Shown: positions 15,405-24,088 of the stretch, one piece after another
How positions within the stretch are numbered: position 1 is the first letter of the stretch
Layout: every line of letters starts with the position of its first letter
DNA from: Patulibacter brassicae
Lineage (GTDB): Bacteria; Actinomycetota; Thermoleophilia; Solirubrobacterales; Solirubrobacteraceae
Reading direction: 5' to 3'
DNA: 64,000 bases
Assembly (NCBI RefSeq): GCF_033949425.1
Contig: NZ_JAXAVX010000003.1
Coordinates: forward strand, 350,442 to 414,441
Notes under the pieces: generated by a model
What the model was told of the DNA's origin: nothing
The model's input: the letters and a program-made list of their open reading frames with translations, nothing else
Database searches by the model: none
Program-made: the position numbers and the translations under genes

Positions 15405-16925
15405 ATGGGCCTGAACCTCGCCGCGCTGCTCAGCCAGACCGCCGCCGCGCGGCCGCACGCGACCGCCCTGCGGCGCTCGGACGCACCGGGCGAGGCCCTC
15501 TCCTACGGCCGGCTCGACGAGCAGGTCGCCGGGTTCGCGGGGGCGCTGCGCGATCGCGGCGTCGCGGCCGGCGACCGCGTCGCCCTCATGGCGCCGAACG
15601 TCCCGGGGTTCGTGATCGCGTACTGGGCGATCCTGCGGATCGGCGCCGTCGTCGTGCCGATGAACCCGCTCCTGAAGGCGAGGGAGATCGCCTACTACCT
15701 CGAGGACTCCGGCGCGCGGGCGTTCCTGCACCTCGACGCGCTGTCCACCGAGGCGCAGGCCGGTGCCGCCGCCGCGGGCGTGGCGACCGTGATCGGGTTC
15801 GACGGCGGCTCGTCCCCGCTGCCGCAGGGCGAGCGCCCCGTCGCGTCCTGGACCCCGCGGGGCGCCGACGACGCCGCGGTGCTGCTCTACACCTCCGGCA
15901 CCACCGGGTCGCCGAAGGGCGCGGTGCTGACCCACTCGAACATGACCTGGAACGCCCACGTCGGGGCGATCGACCTGCTCGAGGCCACCCCCGAGGACGT
16001 CGTGATCGGGACGCTCCCCCTCTTCCACAGCTTCGGGCAGAGCGTGGCGATGAACGCCACGCTGGCCACCGGCGGCACGCTCGTGCTCGTGCCGCGGTTC
16101 GACCCGGAGGAGGTCGTGCGGGCGATCGTCGGCCGTCGCGCGACGATCTTCCTCGGCGTCCCGACGATGTACGGCGCGCTGCTGCAGGTCCTCGGCGACC
16201 GCGACGTCTCGAGCCTCCGCCGCTGCCTCGCGGGCGGCGCCGCGCTGCCCGTCGAGCTGCTGACCGCCGCCCGCGAGCGCCTGGGATGTCCCGTGCTCGA
16301 GGGCTACGGGCTCTCGGAGACGTCGCCGGTGGCGTCCTTCAACCGCGCCGACGACTGGCGCGCGGGGTCGATCGGCAAGCCGATCCGCGGCGTCGAGCTG
16401 CGCGTCGTCGACGGGGACGCCCGCCCGGTCCCGGTGGGCGAGGTCGGGGAGATCCAGATCCGGGGGCACTGCGTGATGGCGGAGTACCTCGGCCGTCCCG
16501 AGGCGACCGCCGCGGTGCTCGACGCCGACGGCTGGCTCTCGACCGGCGACCTCGCGCGGACCGACGAGGACGGCTTCGTCTACGTCGTGGACCGCAGCAA
16601 GGACCTGATCCTGCGCGGCGGGATGAACGTCTACCCGCGCGAGATCGAGGAGGTCCTCTACCACCACCCCGCCGTGGCCGAGGCCGCCGTCCTGGGCGTC
16701 CCGCACGAGCAGCTCGGCGAGGAGGTCGCCGCCGTCGTGGCCCTGCGGCCGGGCGCCGCCGCGAGCGAGGACGAGCTGCGCGAGTTCGTGCGCGAGCGGA
16801 TCGCCGCCTACAAGTACCCGCGGGTCGTGCGGGTCGTCGCGGCGCTGCCGAAGGGCCCGACCGGCAAGATCCTCAAGCGCGAGATCGACCGCGCGTCGCT
16901 CGCGGCGACCGCGCCGAGCCGATGA
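15405..16925 (+). CDS. Acyl-CoA ligase (AMP-binding, fatty-acid type)
   Basis: A 506-residue adenylate-forming enzyme that activates a carboxylic acid to its CoA thioester with ATP. The P-loop-like motif YTSGTTGSPKG is at residues 162-172. GYGLSET in the middle, TGDLARTDEDGF with the hinge, and the C-terminal PKGPTGKILKRE with the catalytic Lys are all present. Length is normal. It is first in an operon with an enoyl-CoA hydratase (ATGA overlap), an aldehyde dehydrogenase and an unknown gene. Chain-length preference is not readable, but the set suggests medium or long fatty acids, or the side-chain acids of imported lipids. Confidence 0.92.
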   Translation: MGLNLAALLSQTAAARPHATALRRSDAPGEALSYGRLDEQVAGFAGALRDRGVAAGDRVALMAPNVPGFVIAYWAILRIGAVVVPMNPLLKAREIAYYLEDSGARAFLHLDALSTEAQAGAAAAGVATVIGFDGGSSPLPQGERPVASWTPRGADDAAVLLYTSGTTGSPKGAVLTHSNMTWNAHVGAIDLLEATPEDVVIGTLPLFHSFGQSVAMNATLATGGTLVLVPRFDPEEVVRAIVGRRATIFLGVPTMYGALLQVLGDRDVSSLRRCLAGGAALPVELLTAARERLGCPVLEGYGLSETSPVASFNRADDWRAGSIGKPIRGVELRVVDGDARPVPVGEVGEIQIRGHCVMAEYLGRPEATAAVLDADGWLSTGDLARTDEDGFVYVVDRSKDLILRGGMNVYPREIEEVLYHHPAVAEAAVLGVPHEQLGEEVAAVVALRPGAAASEDELREFVRERIAAYKYPRVVRVVAALPKGPTGKILKREIDRASLAATAPSR

Positions 16926-17752
16926 GCGGCGTGCGCAGCGCCCCCCGTCCGCCGGGCGCGGCGGACCGCGCGGAGGCCCTCGTGACCGTCGCCGACCACG
17001 GTCCGGTCCGCTCGATCGCGCTGAACCGCCCCGCGAAGCGCAACGCGCTGGACGACGAGCTCGTCGCGGCGCTCGCGGACGCCTTCCAGGCGGCCGAGAC
17101 CGACGTCGCCGTCCACGCCGTCGTCGTGCGCGGCCACGGGCCGGTGTTCTCCGCCGGCATGGACCGCGCGACCCTCTGCGAGCTGGCGGAGGTCCCCGGG
17201 CGGATCCGGGAGTTCCACCGGCTCGTGAGCCGGACGTGGAGCCTGCTGGAGCAGATGCTCAAGCCGACGATCGCCGAGATCCACGGGACGTGCCTCGGCG
17301 GCGCGCTGGAGCTCGCGCTGGCCTGCGACCTGCGGGTCGTCGCCGACGACGCGCGGCTCGGCCTCCCGGAGGCGCGCATCGGCCTGATCCCCGACTGCGG
17401 GGGGAGCTCGCGGCTGCCGTCGATCGTCGGCCTCGGCCGCGCCAAGGAGCTCGTGATGACCGGGCGCGTGATCGACGGCCGTCAGGCGCACGCGATCGGC
17501 CTGGCCAACCGGACCGCGCCCCGGGGCGAGCTCGCCGGCGCGACCAGCGACCTGCTGGACGAGCTGCTGCAGTGCGCGCCCGTCCCCGTGGCCTACGCCA
17601 AGCGCGTGCTCGACGCCGCCGCGAAGCCCGGCTTCGCGGCGACCACCGAGCAGGAGGTCACCGTGCAGCAGATCTGCGCGCAGACGATCGACTTCGTCGA
17701 GGGCACGCGCGCGCTGCAGGAGGGCCGCCGCCCCGCGTTCTGCGGCTTCTGA
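16922..17752 (+). CDS. Enoyl-CoA hydratase/isomerase family protein
   Basis: A 276-residue crotonase-fold enzyme. The CoA-binding/oxyanion segment is FSAGMDRATL and the second oxyanion region GTCLGGALELALACD. Both positions that carry the catalytic Glu pair in hydratases are acidic (ALELALACD and GLPEARIGLIPDCGG), so hydratase activity is likely. Residues 1-22 form a variable Pro/Ala-rich lead. ATG 16922 overlaps the ligase stop (ATGA), so translation should be coupled. It would act after CoA activation in beta-oxidation. Confidence 0.9.
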   Translation: MSGVRSAPRPPGAADRAEALVTVADHGPVRSIALNRPAKRNALDDELVAALADAFQAAETDVAVHAVVVRGHGPVFSAGMDRATLCELAEVPGRIREFHRLVSRTWSLLEQMLKPTIAEIHGTCLGGALELALACDLRVVADDARLGLPEARIGLIPDCGGSSRLPSIVGLGRAKELVMTGRVIDGRQAHAIGLANRTAPRGELAGATSDLLDELLQCAPVPVAYAKRVLDAAAKPGFAATTEQEVTVQQICAQTIDFVEGTRALQEGRRPAFCGF

Positions 17753-17774
17753 ACCCCGAGGAGAGGAGCGCGCG

Positions 17775-19313
17775 ATGTCGACCATCGACGCGATCGAGCA
17801 GCACCCCGTCGACGCCGCCGCGGCGTCGATCACCGTCACCGACCCCGCCACCGGCGCCGTGATCGGCACGGTGCCGATCACGAGCCCGGACGCGGTCGCC
17901 GCCGCCGTGGCCCGCGCCCGCGCCGCCCAGCCGGCGTGGGAGGCGGCCGGGTTCGCCGGCCGCCGCGAGGTCCTGCTGCGCGCGCAGCGGTGGCTCGTCG
18001 ACCACGCCGAGGAGCTGATCGACGTGATCGTCTCCGAGACCGGCAAGACGCGCGAGGACGCGCAGATCGCGGAGGTCGCCTACGGCGCCGCCGCGCTCGG
18101 CTTCTGGGCGCGCAGCGCCCCGCGCTACCTCGCGGACGAGAAGGTCCGCTCGTCCAACCGCTTCCTCACCGGCAAGCGGCTCCGGCTGCGTCACCGGCCG
18201 GTCGGCGTCGTCGGCGTGATCGGCCCGTGGAACTTCCCGCTGACGAACTCCTTCGGCGACTGCGTCCCGGCGCTGGCCGCCGGCAACGCGGTGCTGCTGA
18301 AGCCCTCCGAGCTCACGCCGCTGACCTCGCTGTTCCTCGCGCGGATGCTCGAGGAGGTCGGGCTGCCGGAGGACGTCTTCCAGGTCGTCACCGGCGACGC
18401 GACGACGGGCGAGGCGCTGATCGACGAGGTCGACTACCTGCAGTTCACCGGCTCGACGGCGACCGGTCGCAAGGTCATGGAGCGCGCCGCCCGGACGATC
18501 ACGCCGGTCGGGCTCGAGCTCGGCGGCAAGGACCCGATGATCGTGCTCGCCGACGCGGACCTCGAGCGCGCGGCCAACGGGGCGGCGTACTACTCGCTGC
18601 TCAACGGCGGGCAGATCTGCATCTCGGTCGAGCGGATCTACGTCGAGGACGCGATCTACGGGCCGTTCGTCGAGCGGGTCGCCGACAAGGTCGCGAAGCT
18701 CCGCCAGGGCGTCCCGGGCGCGGCCGGCTCGGTCGACGTGGGCGCGGTGACCTCCGCCGCCCAGCTGGAGATCATCGACGCCCACGTCCGGGACGCCGTG
18801 GCCAAGGGCGCCCGCGTCGTCACGGGCGGCCGGCGCGGCGAGGGCCCCGGCCAGTTCTACGAGCCGACGGTGCTCGCCGACGTCGACCACTCGATGGACG
18901 TCATGCGCGAGGAGACGTTCGGGCCGATCCTGCCGATCATGCGCGTGCCGGACGCCGAGGAGGCGCTGCGGCTGGCCAACGACTCCCCGTACGGGCTGCA
19001 GGGCTCGGTCTGGACGCGGTCGGTGGCGCGCGGACGGGCCCTCGCCGAGCGGCTGCAGGTCGGCGGCGCGTCGGTGAACGACGCGATCCTGCTCTACACG
19101 GCGCTCGAGGTCCCGATGGGCGGCGTCAAGCGCTCCGGGATCGGGCAGCGGCACGGCCAGGCCGGGATCCGCAAGTACACGCACCCGCAGGGCATGCTCG
19201 TGATGCCGCTGTCGCTGAAGCGCGAGATCAACATGTACCCCTACCGCGCGTGGTCGACGGGGCTGCTGGGCCGGGCGATCCGGCTGCTGAACCGCGGCCG
19301 CGCCTACCGCTGA
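17775..19313 (+). CDS. NAD(P)-dependent aldehyde dehydrogenase
   Basis: A 512-residue enzyme oxidising aldehydes to acids. Landmarks: PWNFP at residues 151-155, the dinucleotide loop GSTATG at 226-231, catalytic Glu in LELGG (248), catalytic Cys in GGQICIS (282), and EETFGPI later. The C-terminal YPYRAWSTGLLGRAIRLLNRG tail is amphipathic and could touch the membrane, as in fatty-aldehyde dehydrogenases (inference). A GAGGAGAGGAG ribosome site precedes ATG 17775. Together with the upstream ligase it could convert alkanals to acids and then to acyl-CoA. Confidence 0.92.
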   Translation: MSTIDAIEQHPVDAAAASITVTDPATGAVIGTVPITSPDAVAAAVARARAAQPAWEAAGFAGRREVLLRAQRWLVDHAEELIDVIVSETGKTREDAQIAEVAYGAAALGFWARSAPRYLADEKVRSSNRFLTGKRLRLRHRPVGVVGVIGPWNFPLTNSFGDCVPALAAGNAVLLKPSELTPLTSLFLARMLEEVGLPEDVFQVVTGDATTGEALIDEVDYLQFTGSTATGRKVMERAARTITPVGLELGGKDPMIVLADADLERAANGAAYYSLLNGGQICISVERIYVEDAIYGPFVERVADKVAKLRQGVPGAAGSVDVGAVTSAAQLEIIDAHVRDAVAKGARVVTGGRRGEGPGQFYEPTVLADVDHSMDVMREETFGPILPIMRVPDAEEALRLANDSPYGLQGSVWTRSVARGRALAERLQVGGASVNDAILLYTALEVPMGGVKRSGIGQRHGQAGIRKYTHPQGMLVMPLSLKREINMYPYRAWSTGLLGRAIRLLNRGRAYR

Positions 19314-19321
19314 GCATCGCG

Positions 19322-20146
19322 ATGGCGCTCGCGTTCGTCGAGCTGGAGTTCACCCACGCGCTCGGGCCCCCGCCCGGGCGCTACCGGCTGGCCGACGGGG
19401 ACGTGCTGCTGCTCGACGTCCGCGGCGGCCCGCTCCCGCCGGTGCTCCCCCGGCTGCGCCGCTCGCGCGCCCTCCCGGTCGACGACGCCGAGCCGGAGCG
19501 GCCGGTCGCGCTCGCCGTGGCGCGGCTCGTGCGCAGCAGCCGCCCCCTCGACGAGCCCGCGGCGCTCATGCGGCGGTGGCGCGACGACGAGGGCCTGCGC
19601 GAGCGGGACGTCGCCGCCGCGCTGGCGGTCCTCAACGGCGCGATCCGGGCGTTCCGGGTCGCCGCCCAGAACCCGTACGTCGTCGAGGTCGGCCGCTGGG
19701 ACCCGCGGGTCGTGCGGCTCGGCTGGGGTCGCCCGGAGGAGATCGACGAAGGTCGCGCGTCGGAGCTGCTGGCGCTGCAGGCCCGCCGCCGTCCGTGGGG
19801 CGGCCCGCCGCTGGCGCAGCGGCTCGCACCCGACGAGATCGTCGCGGCGCTGCTGCGCACCGGCGGGACCCTGAGCGGCGCCCACGACGTGCTGCTGCGG
19901 GGCCTGCTGGACCTCGCCCACGACCGGCCCGCCGCGGCGCGCGCGCAGGCGCGCGCGGCCCTCGAGCTCGTCGCCGGTGAGCCGGGCGTGCCGGACGACC
20001 TGGCCGCCGCGGCCGGCGAGCTGCGGGCGGCGGCGCGCGATGCCGACGACGTCGGCGCGCTGGCCGACGTGCTCGACGCGGCGGGCGCGCTGCTCCTCGC
20101 GCTGCGCGAGCACGAGCTCGCCCGGCTGACGCAGCCGACGCCCTAG
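19322..20146 (+). CDS. Hypothetical protein, last gene of the ligase operon
   Basis: A 274-residue protein that I do not recognise. It is acidic-basic mixed with no membrane segment. The N-terminal half has short strands (ALAFVELEFTHALG, RYRLADGDVLLLDVRGG) and a central conserved-looking NPYVVEVGRWDPRVVRLGWG. The C-terminal about 100 residues are Ala-rich helices. Good third-position GC and co-orientation 8 bases after the ALDH stop support a real gene. A ligase-operon helper role is only inferred from position. It converges on the mce1 operon 41 bases later, where I see no strong terminator. Confidence 0.65.
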   Translation: MALAFVELEFTHALGPPPGRYRLADGDVLLLDVRGGPLPPVLPRLRRSRALPVDDAEPERPVALAVARLVRSSRPLDEPAALMRRWRDDEGLRERDVAAALAVLNGAIRAFRVAAQNPYVVEVGRWDPRVVRLGWGRPEEIDEGRASELLALQARRRPWGGPPLAQRLAPDEIVAALLRTGGTLSGAHDVLLRGLLDLAHDRPAAARAQARAALELVAGEPGVPDDLAAAAGELRAAARDADDVGALADVLDAAGALLLALREHELARLTQPTP

Positions 20147-20187
20147 GGGATCGGGGCTCGCCGGCCGTCGCCGCGCGCCGGAGGGGC

Positions 20188-21519
20188 TCAGCGCCCGGCC
20201 GGCGGCTCGGGCGCCGGCCCGTCGCCGAACGGCCCGGGGTCCTGCAGGCGCCCGGGCGCCGGGTAGGCGTTGCGGTGCTCGCCGGTGAACGGCGCCACGA
20301 GCCCGCTGTGCGTCAGGCCCTCGAGCGCCCGCCGCATCTCCGGCGTGAAGAGCGAGAGGCTCGTCGGGCTGTAGTACTGCTGGACCCGCAGGTAGTGCCC
20401 GACGCCGTCCCGGCGCTGCGTCGTGGAGCCGACGGCCGCGAAGAACGCGCCGAGCTCGCGGCGGTAGGGGGCGAGGTGGCGGACGAGCGGCTCGAGCTGC
20501 GCGACCAGTCGGCGCGTCGGGTCCACGGCGGGCAGCGCCTGGTCGGCGAGGCCCCGCAGGCCGTCCAGCAGCGGATCGGCGCGGCGCAGGAACGGCGGGA
20601 GCTCGCGCAGCAGCCGCCGCCCCTGGACGGCCGCGGGACCGAGGTCGTCGACGACGGGGCGCAGCGTCGCCACCGACGCGGCGAGCGCACGCACCGTCGG
20701 CGTGCCGGTCCGCGAGAGGCCCGCCAGCCGCCGGGACGTGCCGGCCGCCTGCTCGAGCGTCGCCGGCAGTGCGTCGATCGCCCGGCCGAGCGCGACGTCC
20801 CGCGCCGCGGCGGCGTCGGCCGCGCGACGCGCCTGGGTGGCGAGGGTGCGCACCGCGGCGCTGCGCCGGCCGAAGGCGGCCAGGACCCGGCCGGTCTGGT
20901 CGGCGAGGTCGGCCAGCGCGTCGCGCTGCCCGCGCAGCACCCCGGCGACGGCGTCGACGCGGCCGACGGTCGGGCGCAGCGCCGCGAACAACTCGCCGAC
21001 GTCGGCTCCGCGACCGTCGACGCCCGGCCCCAGCGCGTCGAGGTTGCGCTGGACCTCGGCCCGCGTGCGCCGGTCGAGCGTCGAGAGGATCCGGTCCAGC
21101 TGGACCGCCTCGCCCGCGTGGTCCAGCGGCAGCGCGTCGCCCTCCGCGAGGGCGCCGGCCGCCGCCGTGCCGGGGTCGACCTCGAGGTAGTTCTCGCCCA
21201 CGAGCGTCTTCGTCCGCAGGCGGACGCGGGCGTCGCGGTGGATCGGCGCGTAGCGGCGCTCGATCGCCAGGTGCACGACGCCGGCCGCGCCGCGCGGCTC
21301 GATCCGCTGCACCTTGCCGATCCGGACCCCTGCGGCCCGCACGTCGGCGTTGGCGACGAGCTGGAACGGATCGGGTAGCACGACCGCCACCTCGTAGCGG
21401 TCCTCGGCGAGGGGCAGCCGGCCCCCGGCCAGCACGTAGAGCCCGGAGAAGACCGCCGCGCAGACGGCGAGGAACGCGACGAGGACCGCCGCCTTGCGTC
21501 CCAGGTGCGACGTCGTCAT
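20188..21519 (-). CDS. MCE family protein, sixth of mce operon 1
   Basis: A 443-residue MlaD-type protein, last of the six. It has one membrane anchor at residues about 10-31, then the MlaD barrel (VVLPDPFQLVANADVRAAGVRIGKVQRIE; later GENYLEVDPG). A long Arg/Ala/Leu helical region at about 150-370 follows, expected to form the needle or tunnel. Near the C-terminus a DGVGHYLRVQQYYSPTSLSLF motif resembles ones in other MCE proteins here. Its ATG overlaps the stop of the fifth gene (ATGA). MCE proteins bind and pass lipids across the envelope for the MlaEF transporter. Confidence 0.88.
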   Translation of the reverse strand: MTTSHLGRKAAVLVAFLAVCAAVFSGLYVLAGGRLPLAEDRYEVAVVLPDPFQLVANADVRAAGVRIGKVQRIEPRGAAGVVHLAIERRYAPIHRDARVRLRTKTLVGENYLEVDPGTAAAGALAEGDALPLDHAGEAVQLDRILSTLDRRTRAEVQRNLDALGPGVDGRGADVGELFAALRPTVGRVDAVAGVLRGQRDALADLADQTGRVLAAFGRRSAAVRTLATQARRAADAAAARDVALGRAIDALPATLEQAAGTSRRLAGLSRTGTPTVRALAASVATLRPVVDDLGPAAVQGRRLLRELPPFLRRADPLLDGLRGLADQALPAVDPTRRLVAQLEPLVRHLAPYRRELGAFFAAVGSTTQRRDGVGHYLRVQQYYSPTSLSLFTPEMRRALEGLTHSGLVAPFTGEHRNAYPAPGRLQDPGPFGDGPAPEPPAGR

Positions 21520-22757
21520 TCGGCGCAGTCCTCCTCATGGCGGGCGTTGGGCTCGCGCAGCGCCCCGTCGACGCTGTCGACGCCGAGCACCGACTCCGCG
21601 CGGGTGTAGGCGGCGTTGGCGTCCCCGAACTTGAACACCGACAGCGACCAGTGCAGGAACTTCTGGCTCGGCAGCAGGCAGCCGGCGACCTTCGTCGTGA
21701 CGCGGTCCAGCCGCGGCGCCTGGGGGGCCAGGCGCGTGAACGTCCGCTCCAGCCCGGCGGCGGTCGGGCGCAGCGCGACGCTCAGCGGCTCCAGCGCGAC
21801 GACCGACGGCCGCAGGGCCCGGACCGCGGGACGCGCGTCGCGGCCGAGCCGCTCCAGGGCCGTGAGCCCCGGCTCGAGGGCCCGGGCGACGGGCCGCAGC
21901 TCCCGCAGCGCCGGGTCGACCTCCCCCGTCGCCGCATGCACGCGGGCCAGTCCCCGCTCGAGCGTCGTCAGCGTCGCGGGCAGCGCCCGCAGGGTCCGGT
22001 CGAGCGGTCGGTCGCGGCGGGCGAGCTCGTCGAGCGTCGCTCCACCGCCGCGGACGAGCCCGGCGAGCTGCCGGTCGCGCGCGGCCACCGCCCCGCTGAC
22101 GCCGGCCAGCGCGTGGACGAGCCGCCGCATCGTGGTCCGTCGTTCCGCGAGCACCCCGGTCAGGCGCCGGGCGTCGTGCAGGAACGGCCCGAGCTGCGCG
22201 AACGCGGCGCGCAGCTGGCGTCCGCCCTCGTCGTCCAGCCCGCGACCGAGGCCCTCCAGCAGCCGGGTCATCCGCACGCGGGTGTCGGCGTCGAAGGTGT
22301 TCAGCACGCGCGACACGTCGACCGGCGACGTCGTCCGCTCGGCGCCGAGGACCGTCTCGGGACCGAGAGCGCCGGCGCGCACCGACCCGCGGTCCTCGAT
22401 CGCGACGTACATGTCGTTCAGCGGCGTCTGCGGGCGGATCCGCAGGCGCGCGTCGCGATGGATCGGGGCGTAGCGGCGCTCCAGCGACAGGGTGAGGACC
22501 GGTCGGCGCCGCTGCAGGTCGATCCGCTTCACGACGCCGACGACGACCCCGGCGATCCGCACCTGGTGGTTGACCTGCACGCCCTTGGCGTCATCGACGG
22601 CGACCCGGACCTGGACGTAGTCGTCCCACGGGCGCTCGAACGTCTGGTTGCGGAAGACGACCCAGGAGGCGAGCGCCGCGCAGAGCAGCAGCCAGCCGAT
22701 CCAGAGCAGCGGGCGCCGGGCGCGGCGCAGCTCGAGCCGCAGGCGGGGAGCGATCAT
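21516..22757 (-). CDS. MCE family protein, fifth of mce operon 1
   Basis: A 413-residue protein. Anchor helix at about residues 16-36 (RRPLLWIGWLLLCAALASWVVF cut by charges), then the MlaD domain with GVQVNHQVRIAGVVVGVVKRI and PLNDMYVAIEDRG. The helical middle runs to about 350. The C-terminal part has two Cys (VAGCLLPSQKF and the final HEEDCAE) that could pair outside the membrane. ATG 22757 overlaps the previous stop. Its reading frame remains open far upstream, which is a GC artefact; the anchor fixes the start. Confidence 0.87.
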   Translation of the reverse strand: MIAPRLRLELRRARRPLLWIGWLLLCAALASWVVFRNQTFERPWDDYVQVRVAVDDAKGVQVNHQVRIAGVVVGVVKRIDLQRRRPVLTLSLERRYAPIHRDARLRIRPQTPLNDMYVAIEDRGSVRAGALGPETVLGAERTTSPVDVSRVLNTFDADTRVRMTRLLEGLGRGLDDEGGRQLRAAFAQLGPFLHDARRLTGVLAERRTTMRRLVHALAGVSGAVAARDRQLAGLVRGGGATLDELARRDRPLDRTLRALPATLTTLERGLARVHAATGEVDPALRELRPVARALEPGLTALERLGRDARPAVRALRPSVVALEPLSVALRPTAAGLERTFTRLAPQAPRLDRVTTKVAGCLLPSQKFLHWSLSVFKFGDANAAYTRAESVLGVDSVDGALREPNARHEEDCAE

Positions 22758-24088
22758 CGGCGAGCCTCCCGCGCCGCGGGCGGGACGCCGAGCAGCGCCC
22801 CGAGGGTTCGCTTGAGCCCGTCGCAGCCGACCGATCCCCCGGCCGGATCGGCGAGCACGAGCCGGCAGGGCAGCGCGTCCAGCGACCGCGCGCTCAGGCC
22901 CGGCTGCATCCGCAGGAGGTAGCCGTTGGCGTCGAAGCGGCTCGCGACCGCCGACGCGCCGCTGAACCACGGGCCGATCGCCCAGCCGTTGGCGAGCTTC
23001 GTCTCGTCGTCCCGGCGCGCGAGCCACGGCACGAGCTCGCGCAGCGAGCGGTCGACCGTCGGCTCGAGCGCGGCGATCAGCGGCCGTCCGACGGCGCTCG
23101 CCCCGCGCAGGGCGGCGATCGCCGGGCGGAGCTCCTGCAGCGTCGGGCGGGCGGCGCGCAGCAGCGGACGCGCGTCGTCGAGCGCCGGACGCAGCGCCGC
23201 GACCGTCGCGTCGAGCCGCCGGGCGCCGGGGCGCAGCTCCTCGACGAGCGGGTCGAGGAGGTCCAGCGTCCCGCGGACCCGTCGCAGCGTGCGCTGCGCG
23301 CGGTCCTGGGCGCCGGGGGCCACGGCGATCAGGCGTCGCAGGTCGGCGGCCCGCGCCGCCGTGGTCGCGAACGTGCGCGCTCCCTGCTCCACGAGACCGG
23401 CGAGGTCGTCGTCCTCGCGCGCCAGCGTCCCGGTCACGCGCGCGGCGTCGCGCACGAGACGGGTGAGGTCGCCGTTGTCGCGGCCCCGGAGCGCGGCGAG
23501 CCCCGGCGCGGCGGTCGCCGCGGCGGGCGCCGCCTCGTCGATCGCGCGGCGGACGTCGGCGGGGCGGCGGAACCCGCGCTCGAACTCCCGGGTGGCGACC
23601 CGCAGGGCGCGTCGTCCGCCGGGGTCGAAGACCTGCAGGAGCTGGTCGACCTCGACCTGGGCGCTCGTGCGACGCGTCGGGATCTCGTCGTGCAGGGCGT
23701 CGGCGGCGTCGCCGGGCTCCAGCTCGACGTACATGTTGCGACCCAGGAGGGTGCGCCAGTAGAGGTGGGCGCGGGCGTCGCTGCGCAGGTCGAGGTCCTG
23801 GCCGCGATCGATCCGCATCCGGACGATCGCGCCGCGGCCGCCCGGCCCCAGCTCGACGCCGGAGACCTCGCCGACGTCCACGCCCGAGACGCGCACCGGG
23901 GCACCCGCGCGCAGGGAGTCCGCGCGGGCGAAGCGCGCGGTGACCTCGTCGCGGCGGTCGGGCCACAGCGGCACGCCGCGCCCGAAGCCGGAGACGAGCA
24001 CGAAGGCCACGATCGCGACGAGGATCGCGCCGTTGCGGACGGTGCGCGGGCGGTGCTGCCCGGGGACGTAGCGGAAGAGGCGCCTCAT
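22754..24088 (-). CDS. MCE family protein, fourth of mce operon 1
   Basis: A 444-residue protein. Basic N-terminus, anchor at about 20-38 (NGAILVAIVAFVLVSGFGRG), MlaD domain with SLRAGAPVRVSGVDVGEVSGVELG and LLGRNMYVELEPGD, then about 250 residues of Ala/Arg/Leu helix. Near the C-terminus an NGYLLRMQPGLSARSLDALPCRLVL segment and a Cys-containing GGSVGCDGLKR are seen. Both ends overlap neighbours by four bases, so expression should be tightly coupled. Confidence 0.87.
   Translation of the reverse strand: MRRLFRYVPGQHRPRTVRNGAILVAIVAFVLVSGFGRGVPLWPDRRDEVTARFARADSLRAGAPVRVSGVDVGEVSGVELGPGGRGAIVRMRIDRGQDLDLRSDARAHLYWRTLLGRNMYVELEPGDAADALHDEIPTRRTSAQVEVDQLLQVFDPGGRRALRVATREFERGFRRPADVRRAIDEAAPAAATAAPGLAALRGRDNGDLTRLVRDAARVTGTLAREDDDLAGLVEQGARTFATTAARAADLRRLIAVAPGAQDRAQRTLRRVRGTLDLLDPLVEELRPGARRLDATVAALRPALDDARPLLRAARPTLQELRPAIAALRGASAVGRPLIAALEPTVDRSLRELVPWLARRDDETKLANGWAIGPWFSGASAVASRFDANGYLLRMQPGLSARSLDALPCRLVLADPAGGSVGCDGLKRTLGALLGVPPAAREARR

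Noticed and set aside
11117..15414. Open frames of over 1400 codons on both strands across the nitrilase-LuxR region
   Set aside because: They are shadows produced by extreme GC at third positions; the translations are Arg/Pro/Ala-rich without domains, while the true genes in other frames show clear motifs.
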